Part shown: piece by piece, positions 37,647 to 47,037 of the stretch
Numbering within the stretch: position 1 is the stretch's first letter
How the letters are laid out: each line of letters opens with the position of its first letter
Assembly (NCBI RefSeq): GCF_020102855.1
Contig: NZ_JADHZD010000013.1
Span: 1 to 64,000, forward strand
DNA: 64,000 nt
Source: Nocardioides lacusdianchii
GTDB lineage: Bacteria; Actinomycetota; Actinomycetes; Propionibacteriales; Nocardioidaceae
Reading direction: 5' to 3'
Program-made: the position numbers and the translations under genes
Notes under the pieces: generated by a model
What the model saw: the letters and a program-made list of their open reading frames with translations, nothing else
Database searches by the model: none
Told to the model about the DNA's origin: nothing

Positions 37647-39734
37647 ATGAGCCGACAGCCTCCGCCCGCGATCGACACTCCGCGCGAGCCGGTCACCACG
37701 ACCTACCACGGTGAGGACGTCACCGAGGACTACCGGTGGTTGGAGGAGAGCTCCGAACGCTCCCGGGAGTGGACGGCTGCACAGGATTCCCGGGCGCGCG
37801 CCCATCTCGAGTCACTGCCCTTCCACGAGCACGTCCGCGGCCGGGTCGAGCAGGTCCTGAAGGCCGAGTCGACGGCGTACGCGCGGTTGACGCGTGGAGG
37901 CTCGTCGTACTTCGCCCTCAAGACCCAGCCACCGCTCCAGCAACCTCTGCTCGTGGTGCTGCCGACGCTCGACGACCTGGGTGGTGAGCGGGTCGTGGTT
38001 GATCCGAACAAGATCGACGAGTCGGGTGCCACCACGATCGACTGGTACGTCGCCTCCCCGGACGGCGCTCACGTCGCCGTGTCGCTGTCATCGCACGGCA
38101 CGGAGGACGGCACGCTCCACGTGTACGACGTGGCGACGAGTGAGCTGTCCGACGCCGTGATCCCGCACGTGAACAGCGGTACGGCCGGCGGGTCGCTCGC
38201 ATGGCGGCACGACGGGCAGGGGTTCTGGTACACCCGACATCCTGCGCCCGGCACCGTGCCCGACGAGGACCTCGGGTTCGACCAGGACGTGTGGTTCCAC
38301 CGCCTCGGAAGCAACCCGAACGACGACGAACGCGACCTCTCAGGGGTGTTTGCGGACAGCAGGATCACAGAGAACTTCCTCTCGTCCTCGGCCGACGGGC
38401 AGTGGGTGATGGACCATGCCCAGAAGGGCGACGGGGGAGAGTGGCAGCTCTTCGTGCGCCGTCAGGTCGAAGGCTCCGGATGGCGGCTGGTGGCTGACAT
38501 CGAGGACAGATGCATCCGCGCTGCGTACGGTGGCGCGTCGCTGTTCCTGCTGTCGCTGAAGGACGCACCCCACGGACAGGTGCTGCGCATGGACCTGGGC
38601 GACGATGAGGGGGTCGCCGATGCGCACGTCGTCGTACCGACGGGCCCCGTCACGATCGAGGAGATCGCGGCCACCACCGGGCGGCTGTGGGTGGTCGACA
38701 TCGTCGGTGGGCCGTCGGCGATCAGGTGCTTCGACCACGACGGCACCGCCCTTCCCGAGGTCGCCTCGCCGCCGACGTGCTCGGTCGAGTCGATGACCGG
38801 ACTGGGCGTCGACCAGGCCGGCTGGGCGGTGGAGACGTTCGTGTCCCCGCGGCGATGGTGGGTGCAGGGCGACCTCGACCCCGAGCCGCGCCCCACCGCC
38901 CTGGACACCGTCACGCAGGTGCACTTCACCGACATCGAGGTCGAGCGGGTCTTCGCCACGTCCAGGGACGGGACCCGGGTCCCGATCAACCTGCTCTCGA
39001 GGAGGGGCACACCGCAGGACGGCACGGCTCCCACTGTCCTGTACGGGTACGGCGGATACGCCATCTCGCTCAAGCCGTGGTTCGACCCGTCCTGGCTGCC
39101 GTGGCTCGAGCAGGGGTGCGTCCTGGCGATAGCGAACATCCGGGGTGGAGGCGAGTACGGCCAGGACTGGCACCACGCCGGACGGCTCGCCACGAAGCAG
39201 AACTGCTTCGACGACTTCATCGCCTGCGCCGACCACCTCGTCGAGACCCGGGTGACGAGCCGCGACCGGCTGGGCCTGATCGGTGGCTCCAACGGCGGAC
39301 TGCTGGTGGGAGCGGCGCTCACCCAGCGACCTGACCTGGCAGCCGCCATCGTGTGCGCGGTGCCGGTGCTCGACGCCCTGCGCAGCGAGCTCAGCGCCAA
39401 CGGCGCCTTCAACGTGACCGAGTTCGGCAGCGTGAGCGACCCGGCGATGTTCAAGGCGCTGCGCGCGTACTCGCCGTACCACAACGTGCAGGACGGCACG
39501 CCGTACCCGGCCGTGCTGTTCACCGCGGGCGAGCTGGACCCGCGAGTGCAGCCCCATGACGCGAAGAAGATGACTGCTCGACTTCAAGCAGCGTCGTCGT
39601 CGGAGCAGCCCATCCTGCTCCGGATGGAGCACGGGGGTCACGGCATCGGGCAGTCACTGGACCAGCAGGTCGGGGAGGTCGCCGCCTACCTCACGTTCCT
39701 GTTCGACCGATTGGGCGCGTCCTACCGCTCCTGA
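37647..39734 (+). CDS. Prolyl oligopeptidase (S9A)
   Basis: 695 residues without a signal peptide. The N-terminal beta-propeller begins VTEDYRWLEESSERSREW. The catalytic domain carries the serine in IGGSNGGLLVGAAL, the Asp in FTAGELDPRVQPHDAKK and the His in MEHGGHGIG. Also seen are YGYGGYAISL and IANIRGGGEYGQDWHHAG, both family hallmarks. It cleaves short peptides after proline in the cytoplasm. Length and triad spacing are normal. Confidence 0.93.
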   Translation: MSRQPPPAIDTPREPVTTTYHGEDVTEDYRWLEESSERSREWTAAQDSRARAHLESLPFHEHVRGRVEQVLKAESTAYARLTRGGSSYFALKTQPPLQQPLLVVLPTLDDLGGERVVVDPNKIDESGATTIDWYVASPDGAHVAVSLSSHGTEDGTLHVYDVATSELSDAVIPHVNSGTAGGSLAWRHDGQGFWYTRHPAPGTVPDEDLGFDQDVWFHRLGSNPNDDERDLSGVFADSRITENFLSSSADGQWVMDHAQKGDGGEWQLFVRRQVEGSGWRLVADIEDRCIRAAYGGASLFLLSLKDAPHGQVLRMDLGDDEGVADAHVVVPTGPVTIEEIAATTGRLWVVDIVGGPSAIRCFDHDGTALPEVASPPTCSVESMTGLGVDQAGWAVETFVSPRRWWVQGDLDPEPRPTALDTVTQVHFTDIEVERVFATSRDGTRVPINLLSRRGTPQDGTAPTVLYGYGGYAISLKPWFDPSWLPWLEQGCVLAIANIRGGGEYGQDWHHAGRLATKQNCFDDFIACADHLVETRVTSRDRLGLIGGSNGGLLVGAALTQRPDLAAAIVCAVPVLDALRSELSANGAFNVTEFGSVSDPAMFKALRAYSPYHNVQDGTPYPAVLFTAGELDPRVQPHDAKKMTARLQAASSSEQPILLRMEHGGHGIGQSLDQQVGEVAAYLTFLFDRLGASYRS

Positions 39735-39792
39735 CCGCCTTGACTTCGATCGGGACGGATCTCGCGCTGTGCCTGCGGGCCGTCCGGGTCGT

Positions 39793-41079
39793 TCAGCCGA
39801 GCAGGGCCGAGCGGGCCACGTGGCGGCCCGGTGTCCGGCGCAGCTCCTCGCCGAGCGTGCGGGCCAAGCCCGGCGCGGGGCCGTCGAGGACGCCTCGCAC
39901 GGCGGCGGTCAGCTCCGCGGCCGTCGCCGTGTTCGGGGCGAGCGCCGTCCCCAACCCGGCCGCCTCGATCGCGGCTGCCCCCGCGAACTGGTCGGTGGAG
40001 AACGGCAGGACCACCATCGGCACCCCGGCACTGAGCGCCTCCGTGACGCTGTTGTTGCCGCCGTGCGTGACCGCCACCGCCGCGCGGTCCAGAAGGGCGA
40101 CCTGCGGCAGGTAGGGGCGCACCAGCCAGTCCTGCGGCACGTCCGGCAGTCCAGTGGCGGACCCAGTGGCGACCGCGACCCGGAGGCCGAGCGGGCGCAG
40201 GGCCTCCAGCACCGTCGCCAACACGTCGCCGCGTGCGGAGAGGAAACTGCCGAAGCTCACGTAGACCACCGGCCCGTCGTCGGCCGCGAGCCAGTCCCGT
40301 ACGTCGTCGTCCGCGGGCTCGGCACGCACCGCGGACCCGAGGAAGGCGTGCGGCGACAGCTTCGCCGTACGAGCCGGGTCGTGCAGGGCCGCCGGGTAGT
40401 TCAGCAGCAGGAGGTCGCCGTGCTCCGCGAACGCGTCCTGCGACGGCGCGACGCCGGGTGCGAGCACGTGCATGACGGCGTTCCACTCCTCGGTGAAGGC
40501 GTCGCGGACCTCGCAGCACAACCGGTGCAGCGCACTGAGCTCGGACTCCGGCGCGTCGAGGGCGGCGGGCCACGCAGTCGGGTAGCCGTACACCTCGTCG
40601 CCGACCGGGAGCGCGGACGGGTGGCCCAGGACGACGTCGGCGTGCGGGACGCCCGCCGCGGCCAGTGCGATGCGGGCGCTGAAGGCAAGGTGGTCGACGA
40701 CGACCTGGTCGGGCCTGACCCGGTCGACGACGTCGAGGACTGCCCGGGCCCGGCCCACCGGGTCCCACAACAGGTCGTTGCGCCGGACCTCGGCCTGGTA
40801 GCGCAGCGTCGCCACCATGCCGCGCCGGGTGGCGTCGAAGAAGCCACGCAGCGCGTCGTCCTCACCGGGTGGTTGCTGCTCGGCCCGGATGACACCGGGG
40901 TTCGAGCCGCGGCCCAGCACCAGGTCGGCGCGGTCGAAGCCGAAGTCGGCGACGATGCCCGCGGTCGCCGGCCCGGTCGCCACCACCACCGACTCGCCGG
41001 CGTCGCGCCAGGCCGTCGCGAGGGTCGCCAGCGGCAACAGGTGCGAGGCGTAGTCCGGGCTGATCACCAACAGGGTCAT
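39793..41079 (-). CDS. GT1-family (UGT/macrolide-type) glycosyltransferase
   Basis: 428 residues. The N-terminal half has the acceptor-side start TLLVISPDYASHLLPLATLA. The C-terminal half shows VYVSFGSFLSARGD and the nucleotide-sugar signature THGGNNSVTEALSAGVPM, then PFSTDQFAGAAAIEAAGLGT. It probably glycosylates a small lipophilic compound; donor and acceptor are unknown. It follows the large GT4 gene by 13 bp on the same strand, so the two are likely co-transcribed. Confidence 0.88.
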   Translation of the reverse strand: MTLLVISPDYASHLLPLATLATAWRDAGESVVVATGPATAGIVADFGFDRADLVLGRGSNPGVIRAEQQPPGEDDALRGFFDATRRGMVATLRYQAEVRRNDLLWDPVGRARAVLDVVDRVRPDQVVVDHLAFSARIALAAAGVPHADVVLGHPSALPVGDEVYGYPTAWPAALDAPESELSALHRLCCEVRDAFTEEWNAVMHVLAPGVAPSQDAFAEHGDLLLLNYPAALHDPARTAKLSPHAFLGSAVRAEPADDDVRDWLAADDGPVVYVSFGSFLSARGDVLATVLEALRPLGLRVAVATGSATGLPDVPQDWLVRPYLPQVALLDRAAVAVTHGGNNSVTEALSAGVPMVVLPFSTDQFAGAAAIEAAGLGTALAPNTATAAELTAAVRGVLDGPAPGLARTLGEELRRTPGRHVARSALLG

Positions 41080-41092
41080 GAGGGCAACGCTG

Positions 41093-43210
41093 TCACGAGC
41101 GGGCGGCGGTCCGGACAGCGCCGGCGTAGATGGTGCTCAGCCGGTCGGCCATCGCCTGGACGGTGAAGTCGGCCTCGATCCGCTCCCGGGCCCGGCTCAT
41201 CCTGTCGGCCTGGTCCGGCGCGGTGGCGAGGTCGAAGGCTTCCTTGATCGCGCGTGCCACCTCGTCGGGCCGGCGGGTGTCGACGAGCACCCCGGTGACC
41301 CCGTCGTCGATGTAGGTGGCCGGACCGCCTGCTGCCGGACCGACCACGACGAGGCCGGAGGCCAGGGCCTCCAGGAGGGCGAGGCCGAACTCCTCCTTGA
41401 GGCTGCTGCAGACGTAGACCCCGGCCGGGCCGATGCCGCCCGCCCGTCCCTCGCGGGCGGCCGCGAGCCACACGGCGACGACGTCGTTGGGGCGGTGACC
41501 GGGCATCAGCAGGCCGTCGCCCGCCCCGGGGAACCGTGCGAGCACCTCGGCGATGCGGTCGAGCTGCTCGCGCTCGTCCTGGGACGGGTCGGCGAGGTCC
41601 CCGCCGACGACGAGCAGGTTGCAGCGCTCGGCCAGCTCCGCATCACCGGCCCACGCCTCGACCAGGGTCGCCATCCCCTTGACCCGGTGCAGGCGGCCCA
41701 CGCTGATCACCAGCGGCAGTCGTCGGCGGTGCTCGGGCAGCGCGGCGACGAGCGCGTCGAGCTCGGCCAGTGCCGGGCCGGCCGCTCCGGCTCGCTCCAG
41801 CTCGGCGGCGGCCGCGGCGCTGATCCCCAGGTCGATGCCCTCCGGCACGACGGTGAACCTGCCGGGCTGCCCGGCCACGTCGAGGCCGAGCAGCTCGCGC
41901 ATGTCGTGCTGGAGCTCGGGGCGGGGGAAGAGGACGACGTGCGCGGCGTCCTCGGCCAGCCGCTGCACGAGCCGGGCGCGGAACCAGTAGTGCTCGCGTT
42001 CGTCCTCGGTGCCGAAGTTGCCACGGTGCAGGCCACCGGTCATGTCCAGGGCATGGACGACGGCGTGCGGGTCGGGCGCGAGGGTGAACACCACCGGGAT
42101 GCCCAGCTCGCGCGCGACCTCGGCGGCGGCCAGGCTGCCCACCTCGGCCATCCGCAGGTGCAGGACGTCGGCGCGGTGCGTGCGCAGCACGCGTCGGATC
42201 CCGCGTTCGGCCGCGATCCGTGACGGCCAGGCCTGCGGGGCGGAGGTGGCCTCGGCCAGGAGGGGCACCGGCGTCAGCAGGTGCCCGTCGGCAGGCGCCA
42301 GTGCGTCGAGGGCGTCACGCGCGGTGCCGCGGGACAGGGTCAGCACCCGGTCGACACCCGGCTGCGCCGCCAGCGCGTCGCCCAGCCGGACCAGCAGGGT
42401 GGCGACGCCCCCGTTGTCGCCGGCGCCCGCCCGGCTGATGTCGCGGTCGATGTCGGCGTGCAGGAAGAGCTGGGCGACGGTCAGGCCGGTGGCGGGCTGG
42501 CCGTGCTCGACGACGTCGAGGCCGAGGCCGAGGTCGATCGCGGCGAGCCGCGCGACGTCGCCGAGGTCACCCTCGGCGGTGCCGAGGTCACGGACCACCG
42601 CCTCTGCGGCGGCGTCGTACGGGCGGTCGCCGAGCGCAGCGACGGCAGCCGACCGTGCCGCCGGGTGCTCGGCGGGATCGGTCGCGTGGGCGAGCAACGC
42701 ACGGTCGGCGAGCGGACCCGGCACGAGCCCGAGGGTCTCGACCAGCCTGCCGCGGACCGACGGACCGGACGCGCCGGCGAGCGCACCCTCGACGGCCAGC
42801 GCGACCTGCTCGGGTGCACAGTCGCCCCACTGGCCGAGCGTGCGCTGCGCGAGGACGCCGGGGAACCCCCCGGCGACCACGACCCCGACCAGCCTGCCGA
42901 TCGCATCGATCCGGGGGAGCCGGCGTTGGAGGGCCCAGCTCGCGTGCTCGCGCAGGAAGGGCCGAGGGTGCGAGAGCAGCTCCGTCAGCACGGCGTCCGC
43001 ACCGTCGTCGAACACCCGGGCGAGCGCGTGCACGGCCGCGACCGCGGTCAGCTCGTCGGGATCCTGGACCACCGAGGCGAGCAGGCGGACCGCCTCCGGT
43101 CCGTCTGCGCCGACCGCGGCAGCCGCCAGACGATCCCCGCTGCGCAGCACGTCCACGACGAACGGCGCCTGCTGGACCTCGTCGAGGGCGCGCTGAAGAG
43201 ACTGAGCCAT
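41093..43210 (-). CDS. GT4 glycosyltransferase with N-terminal HEAT-like repeats
   Basis: 705 residues from ATG 43210 (the frame is open to 43237). Residues about 1-230 are alpha-helical repeats of HEAT type (AVAAVHALARVFDDGADAVL, then HPRPFLREHASWALQRRLPR, and later ones). The rest is a GT-B retaining transferase: VISVGRLHRVKGMATLVEAW, VGGDLADPSQDE, and EFGLALLEALASGLVVVGPA with AGGPATYIDDGVTGVLVDTR. The HEAT/GT4 fusion is unusual and may tether the enzyme to a partner. Probable role: sugar transfer to a lipid or polysaccharide. Confidence 0.85.
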   Translation of the reverse strand: MAQSLQRALDEVQQAPFVVDVLRSGDRLAAAAVGADGPEAVRLLASVVQDPDELTAVAAVHALARVFDDGADAVLTELLSHPRPFLREHASWALQRRLPRIDAIGRLVGVVVAGGFPGVLAQRTLGQWGDCAPEQVALAVEGALAGASGPSVRGRLVETLGLVPGPLADRALLAHATDPAEHPAARSAAVAALGDRPYDAAAEAVVRDLGTAEGDLGDVARLAAIDLGLGLDVVEHGQPATGLTVAQLFLHADIDRDISRAGAGDNGGVATLLVRLGDALAAQPGVDRVLTLSRGTARDALDALAPADGHLLTPVPLLAEATSAPQAWPSRIAAERGIRRVLRTHRADVLHLRMAEVGSLAAAEVARELGIPVVFTLAPDPHAVVHALDMTGGLHRGNFGTEDEREHYWFRARLVQRLAEDAAHVVLFPRPELQHDMRELLGLDVAGQPGRFTVVPEGIDLGISAAAAAELERAGAAGPALAELDALVAALPEHRRRLPLVISVGRLHRVKGMATLVEAWAGDAELAERCNLLVVGGDLADPSQDEREQLDRIAEVLARFPGAGDGLLMPGHRPNDVVAVWLAAAREGRAGGIGPAGVYVCSSLKEEFGLALLEALASGLVVVGPAAGGPATYIDDGVTGVLVDTRRPDEVARAIKEAFDLATAPDQADRMSRARERIEADFTVQAMADRLSTIYAGAVRTAARS

Positions 43211-43299
43211 GTGCGGTGTTCGGCGCCGCAGCGACATCGGATGGCCGCGATCGACTGGTCTGGACCAGTTCTCCGTGGGCCTGGTGGGAGCATGCCTGC

Positions 43300-43791
43300 G
43301 TGTCCCTCCTCGTCGACCCTGCGTCCATCCGCATCGCGCCGCTGAGCCGCGCGCACGCCGAGGACGTCGCGACGTGGCGCTACGCCGCGCCGTACGACGT
43401 CTACGACATGACGGACGCCGATCCCGACGAGCTGCTCGACCCTGTGCTGGGCTTCCACGCGGTCCTCGCAGGAGAGGAGCTGATCGGCTTCCGGTCCTTC
43501 GGACCCGACGGCCGGGTGCCCGGCTGGGACTACGACGACGCGGCGCTCGACACCGGGGGAGGCCTGCGGCCGTCGCTGACCGGGCAGGGGCTGGGCAGGT
43601 CGGTGATCGCGGCCGGGCTGGACTTCGGGCGCGCGCGGTTCGCGCCGGCCGCCTTCCGGGTCACGGTCGCCTCCTTCAACGCCCGCGCGCGGCGTACGGT
43701 CGAGTCGCTCGGCTTCGAGGTGGTCGGGTCGTTCGCCGCCCGTCGCGATGGGCAGCCGTTCGACGTGCTGGTCCGCGACGAAGGCCGCTGA
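43300..43791 (+). CDS. GNAT N-acetyltransferase
   Basis: 163 residues from GTG 43300, behind a GGGAG ribosome site. The acetyl-CoA-binding part is RPSLTGQGLGRSVIAAGLDF, followed by RVTVASFNARARRTVESLGF, the standard GNAT A/B motifs. The substrate is unknown. It is transcribed divergently from the HEAT-GT4 gene (start 43210). Confidence 0.85.
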   Translation: MSLLVDPASIRIAPLSRAHAEDVATWRYAAPYDVYDMTDADPDELLDPVLGFHAVLAGEELIGFRSFGPDGRVPGWDYDDAALDTGGGLRPSLTGQGLGRSVIAAGLDFGRARFAPAAFRVTVASFNARARRTVESLGFEVVGSFAARRDGQPFDVLVRDEGR

Positions 43792-43798
43792 CGGGTCG

Positions 43799-44986
43799 TC
43801 AGCGCGGGCCGGTGGCCGTCCAGGGCGTGGTGCGGGCCATGTCGAGCGCGCGACGCGCCACGAACGGGTCGGCCTGGTTGTAGAGCCACGGGCGGCCGAA
43901 CCAGACGAAGCCGTCGACGGACTTCGCGGCGACCGCGCGCTGCTCCGGCGGCAGGCCCCACTGCGGGTCGGCGGGGCGCGGGGTCGGCGGGATCCCGAGG
44001 GTGACGCAGCGCTTCATCGTCCTGGTCCGGCAGGTGCGCGCGTTGTCCTTCAGGTCCCGCTTCGACGCCGGGACCATGTCGCGCCACAGGGTGGGCCGGC
44101 CGGACTTCGCGGTGTCGACGATGAAGTGCTTCTCGCCGTAGCCGGCGGCCTCGAGCAGGGCCAGGATCTCGCTGCCGCGGTCGATGTTCTCGACCGGACC
44201 GGCGTAGTGGGTGGAGTCGAGCGCGAAGCCGCGGGCGTACTGGATGCCGGAGAGCTTCAGGATCTCCGCGCAGCGGAAGGACTCCTGCGCGGTGCCGTTC
44301 TCGCACCAGTCGGCCGCGCCTGCGTCGATGTAGACGCTGGTGTTCGGCAGGGCGCTGAGTGTCTGGGTGGCCCACGTGAGCAGCTCGGACTTCGCCGCCC
44401 GGTCCGGCGCGCAGAGCAGGAACGGCCCGTCGGGCTGCATCACCACGAGCGTGTGCGCGCTGCCGATGCCGGCGGCGAGCTCGGTGATCCAGGCGCGGTA
44501 GCTCGCCGCCTCGGCGGGCGTCGTCGGGCGCTTGCAGGCCTCGCCCTCCCACGGCTTCATCCGGAAGACGGCCATCTGGGCGAGGGTCTCGGGGTTGCCG
44601 TCCTGCGCGGACGCGATGTAGCTGGTCACCGTCGTGCGGATGCGGTGGTCGGGAACGAACGCGCCGTACCACTTGGTGCGCGGCCGCTCGGCGATGGTGG
44701 CCAGTGCCTCCCGCTTGCGTCCGGTCGCCTGCGTGAAGGGTCGCCACACCTGGTCCTGCGGACCCTCGTAGACGCCCCACAGGCGTCCCGCGAGCGGGTT
44801 CGTCGGGTTCTCGGCGTGGGGGCTCACGGGCGCGACCCAGACCGGCAGCGACGACGTACGGGCCGGGTCCGGGACGGCGTCAGCCACCGTCGTGGCCGGT
44901 GCGGCGGGACTCGCGCCGGGCACGGCCAGCGGCGCCGCCACCAGGACGGCGGCAGCGAGGGCGCGGACGAGCGGGGTGAGGAGCAT
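43799..44986 (-). CDS. Secreted glycoside hydrolase family 6 (cellulase-type)
   Basis: 395 residues. The signal peptide LVRALAAAVLVAAPLAVPGA ends near SPAAPATT. GH6 features: NPLAGRLWGVYEGPQDQVWR at the start of the domain, LVVMQPDGPFLL, TSVYIDAGAADW, ARGFALDSTHYAGPVEN and FIVDTAKSGRPTLW. The catalytic aspartates of GH6 lie in these segments. It may cut beta-1,4 glucans, but no cellulose-binding module is attached. It converges with the GNAT gene (7-bp gap). Confidence 0.82.
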   Translation of the reverse strand: MLLTPLVRALAAAVLVAAPLAVPGASPAAPATTVADAVPDPARTSSLPVWVAPVSPHAENPTNPLAGRLWGVYEGPQDQVWRPFTQATGRKREALATIAERPRTKWYGAFVPDHRIRTTVTSYIASAQDGNPETLAQMAVFRMKPWEGEACKRPTTPAEAASYRAWITELAAGIGSAHTLVVMQPDGPFLLCAPDRAAKSELLTWATQTLSALPNTSVYIDAGAADWCENGTAQESFRCAEILKLSGIQYARGFALDSTHYAGPVENIDRGSEILALLEAAGYGEKHFIVDTAKSGRPTLWRDMVPASKRDLKDNARTCRTRTMKRCVTLGIPPTPRPADPQWGLPPEQRAVAAKSVDGFVWFGRPWLYNQADPFVARRALDMARTTPWTATGPR

Positions 44987-45171
44987 GGTGCGCCCATGGT
45001 GCGCGAGTGCGGCGACGGCCGTCGGCGTTTTCGTGATTTACGACCCTCGGTCGCAGGCGTCGCCACCGACTCCGACCTCCGGCGCCCGATACCCGCAGGT
45101 GTCAAGGAGTCCCTGTCCGACTTTGTCCGATCCGCTGCGCACCGACGCTGCGTTCTGTGACGCTCTCGCCC

Positions 45172-45542
45172 ATGGAAACCGCAGCGATCACGTCATGGAC
45201 CCTCGTGCAGGAGATCCCCGTCCCCGCAGACGTCACCGACCTCCTCGTCGACGGGGAGCAGGCCGTCGCGGCCTACAAGACCTTCCGCGACTCGGCGATC
45301 TTCACCACCAAGGCCTGATCGTCCGGGACGCCCAGGGGATCACGGGCAAGAAGGTCGAGGTCTACTCGCTTCCCTACAGCCGCATCGACATGTGGTCCTC
45401 CGAGAACGCCGGCAAGCTGCTCGACTTCAACGCCGAGCTCGAGCTGTGGACCCGCGCCGGTCACATCAAGATCAAGCTCGACAAGAAGGTCGACATCCGC
45501 CGCCTCGACAAGCTCATCGCCTGGGCCGTGCTCAACGCCTGA
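45172..45542 (+). pseudogene. PH-domain protein, broken by a one-base frameshift
   Basis: From ATG 45172 the frame reads VDGEQAVAAYKTFRDSAIFT and stops at TGA 45316-45318. Moving to the -1 frame after AAG 45310-45312 continues LIVRDAQGITGKKVEVYSLP and then YSRIDMWSSENAGKLLDFNA, ending in DIRRLDKLIAWAVLNA at 45542. Together these make the well-known bacterial PH-domain (bPH) protein of about 120 residues. One base is missing around 45313-45314. It may be a real pseudogene or a sequencing error; the intact residues on both sides favour a recent event or an error. Confidence 0.82.
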
Positions 45543-45568
45543 TGCGCGAGGGATGAGAGGCTCCTGTC

Positions 45569-46066
45569 GTGAGCGTCACCCTCCTCTTCGTGCTCGTCCC
45601 TGCGGCCGTGGCCATCGGCTTCGCACTGATCATCGGCATCATCCTGCTCGCCTCGCGCCGCCGCCCGGAGCAGCACGGATGGGTGGCGACGCCCGCCGGC
45701 GGACAGGGCACGTGGAACGCCGAGGTCCTCGGTGAAGGCGGTCTCGGGGCCCTCGGCGGCACCCTGGCCAGCACCTTCGGCACCTTCCGGCTCGAGGCGG
45801 GGGTGCTCACCTTCACCCCGGTCGACGCAGCAGCCCCGGCGTGGTGGGCACACTGCCGCGACCTCGCCGTCGGTCGGCGCGGGTTCCTCGAGATCGACGG
45901 TGCCGACCTCCGGCTCGTCGGGCCCATGGGCGACCTGCGCTGCAACGTCAGCCTCGAGCGGATCAACCGGATGAGCCGCAACACGATCAAGGACCTGCGC
46001 GAGCGCGACTACGCCGCGCAGTTCGTCGAGGTCCTCGTCGGACACGGGGCGCGCCCGCTGTCGTGA
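45569..46066 (+). CDS. Single-span membrane protein of unknown function
   Basis: 165 residues from GTG 45569. A GAGGCT box (45557-45562) lies six bases before the start, suggesting a leaderless mRNA. Residues about 5-28 are a membrane helix (LVPAAVAIGFALIIGIILLA). The cytoplasmic part contains GTLASTFGTFRLEAGVLTFT and ends with VSLERINRMSRNTIKDLRER, a pattern resembling actinobacterial proteins with a PH-like or DUF2550-type fold. Function is unknown. Confidence 0.65.
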   Translation: MSVTLLFVLVPAAVAIGFALIIGIILLASRRRPEQHGWVATPAGGQGTWNAEVLGEGGLGALGGTLASTFGTFRLEAGVLTFTPVDAAAPAWWAHCRDLAVGRRGFLEIDGADLRLVGPMGDLRCNVSLERINRMSRNTIKDLRERDYAAQFVEVLVGHGARPLS

Positions 46067-46087
46067 GTGGCACGACCGGGCGGAGCG

Positions 46088-46960
46088 TCAGACCTGTCGA
46101 GCGTCCGGCGACGGCGCCTGGACCTCCGGGTGCAGGATGCCGGCCAGCACCTCGACCCCGTCGACCAGTCGCGGACCGGGGCGGGCGAACTGGCCGTCGG
46201 CGTCGACGGCCCACACGGGCACGCCGGGGAAGCGGTGGCGTACGTCCTCGGCGAGCGCCGCGCTGCCCTCGAGGTCGAAGCCGCAGGGGGCGCAGACCAC
46301 GACGTCCGGCTGCGAGCCGGTGGCGTCGTCCCACGTGATGCGGGTCGACTTCGTGCCTGCTGTGCCGATGGTGGGCTCGCCGCCGGCGCGCTCGACCATC
46401 TCGGGGATCCAGTGCCCCGGGGCGAAGGGCGGGTCCGTCCACTCCAGGACCAGCACCCGCGGCCGCGGTCGGCCGTCGACCTCGGCGGCCACGGCAGCGA
46501 GACGTCCCTCGAGCGAGCGCACCAGCTCCGCAGCTGCGGACTCACGACCGGTCAGCCGGCCGACCTCGGTGATCGATGCCAGCACGTCGTCGAGGGTGTG
46601 CGGGTCGATGGTCGCGACCTCGGCGCGGCAGCCCAGGTGGGAGAGGGCGTCGTCGACGGTGGACACGTCGACGGCGCATACCGCGCACAGGTCCTGGGTG
46701 ACCACGAGGTCCGCGTCGATCTCGGCGAGCGCACCGGCGTCGAGGCGGTAGAGGTCCTCGCCCGCAGCCATCGCGGCCCCGACGAAGTCGTCGATCTCCT
46801 TCGGCGTCAGCCCCTCGGGCATCGCCGAGGTCGATACGATCCGCCGCTCGCGCGCCGCCGGCGGGTGGTCGCACTCGAAGGTCACGCCGACCACGTCGTC
46901 GCCGGCACCGACCGCGAAGAGGATCTCCGTCGCGGAGGGGATCAGGGAGACGATGCGCAT
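46088..46960 (-). CDS. Cobalamin/iron-type periplasmic-binding fold protein, cytoplasmic version
   Basis: 290 residues starting MRIVSLIPSATEILFAVGAG, the classic start of BtuF/FepB-like binding domains but with no signal peptide. Further conserved pieces: VVGVTFECDHPPAARER, VVTQDLCAVCAV, RVLVLEWTDPPFAPGHWIPE and DVVVCAPCGFD. A group of such leaderless 'cobalamin-binding' proteins exists in actinobacteria and cyanobacteria; their role is unsettled. A TAGGCT -10 box (46972-46967) lies six bases before the ATG. No transporter genes are nearby. Confidence 0.78.
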   Translation of the reverse strand: MRIVSLIPSATEILFAVGAGDDVVGVTFECDHPPAARERRIVSTSAMPEGLTPKEIDDFVGAAMAAGEDLYRLDAGALAEIDADLVVTQDLCAVCAVDVSTVDDALSHLGCRAEVATIDPHTLDDVLASITEVGRLTGRESAAAELVRSLEGRLAAVAAEVDGRPRPRVLVLEWTDPPFAPGHWIPEMVERAGGEPTIGTAGTKSTRITWDDATGSQPDVVVCAPCGFDLEGSAALAEDVRHRFPGVPVWAVDADGQFARPGPRLVDGVEVLAGILHPEVQAPSPDARQV

Positions 46961-47037
46961 CCCGCGAGCCTAGGTGAGCCGCGAGGAAGTGGCCTCCCGG
47001 CCGCGTCGGCGATTTCCCGGGCGAGTAGGAATGTCGG

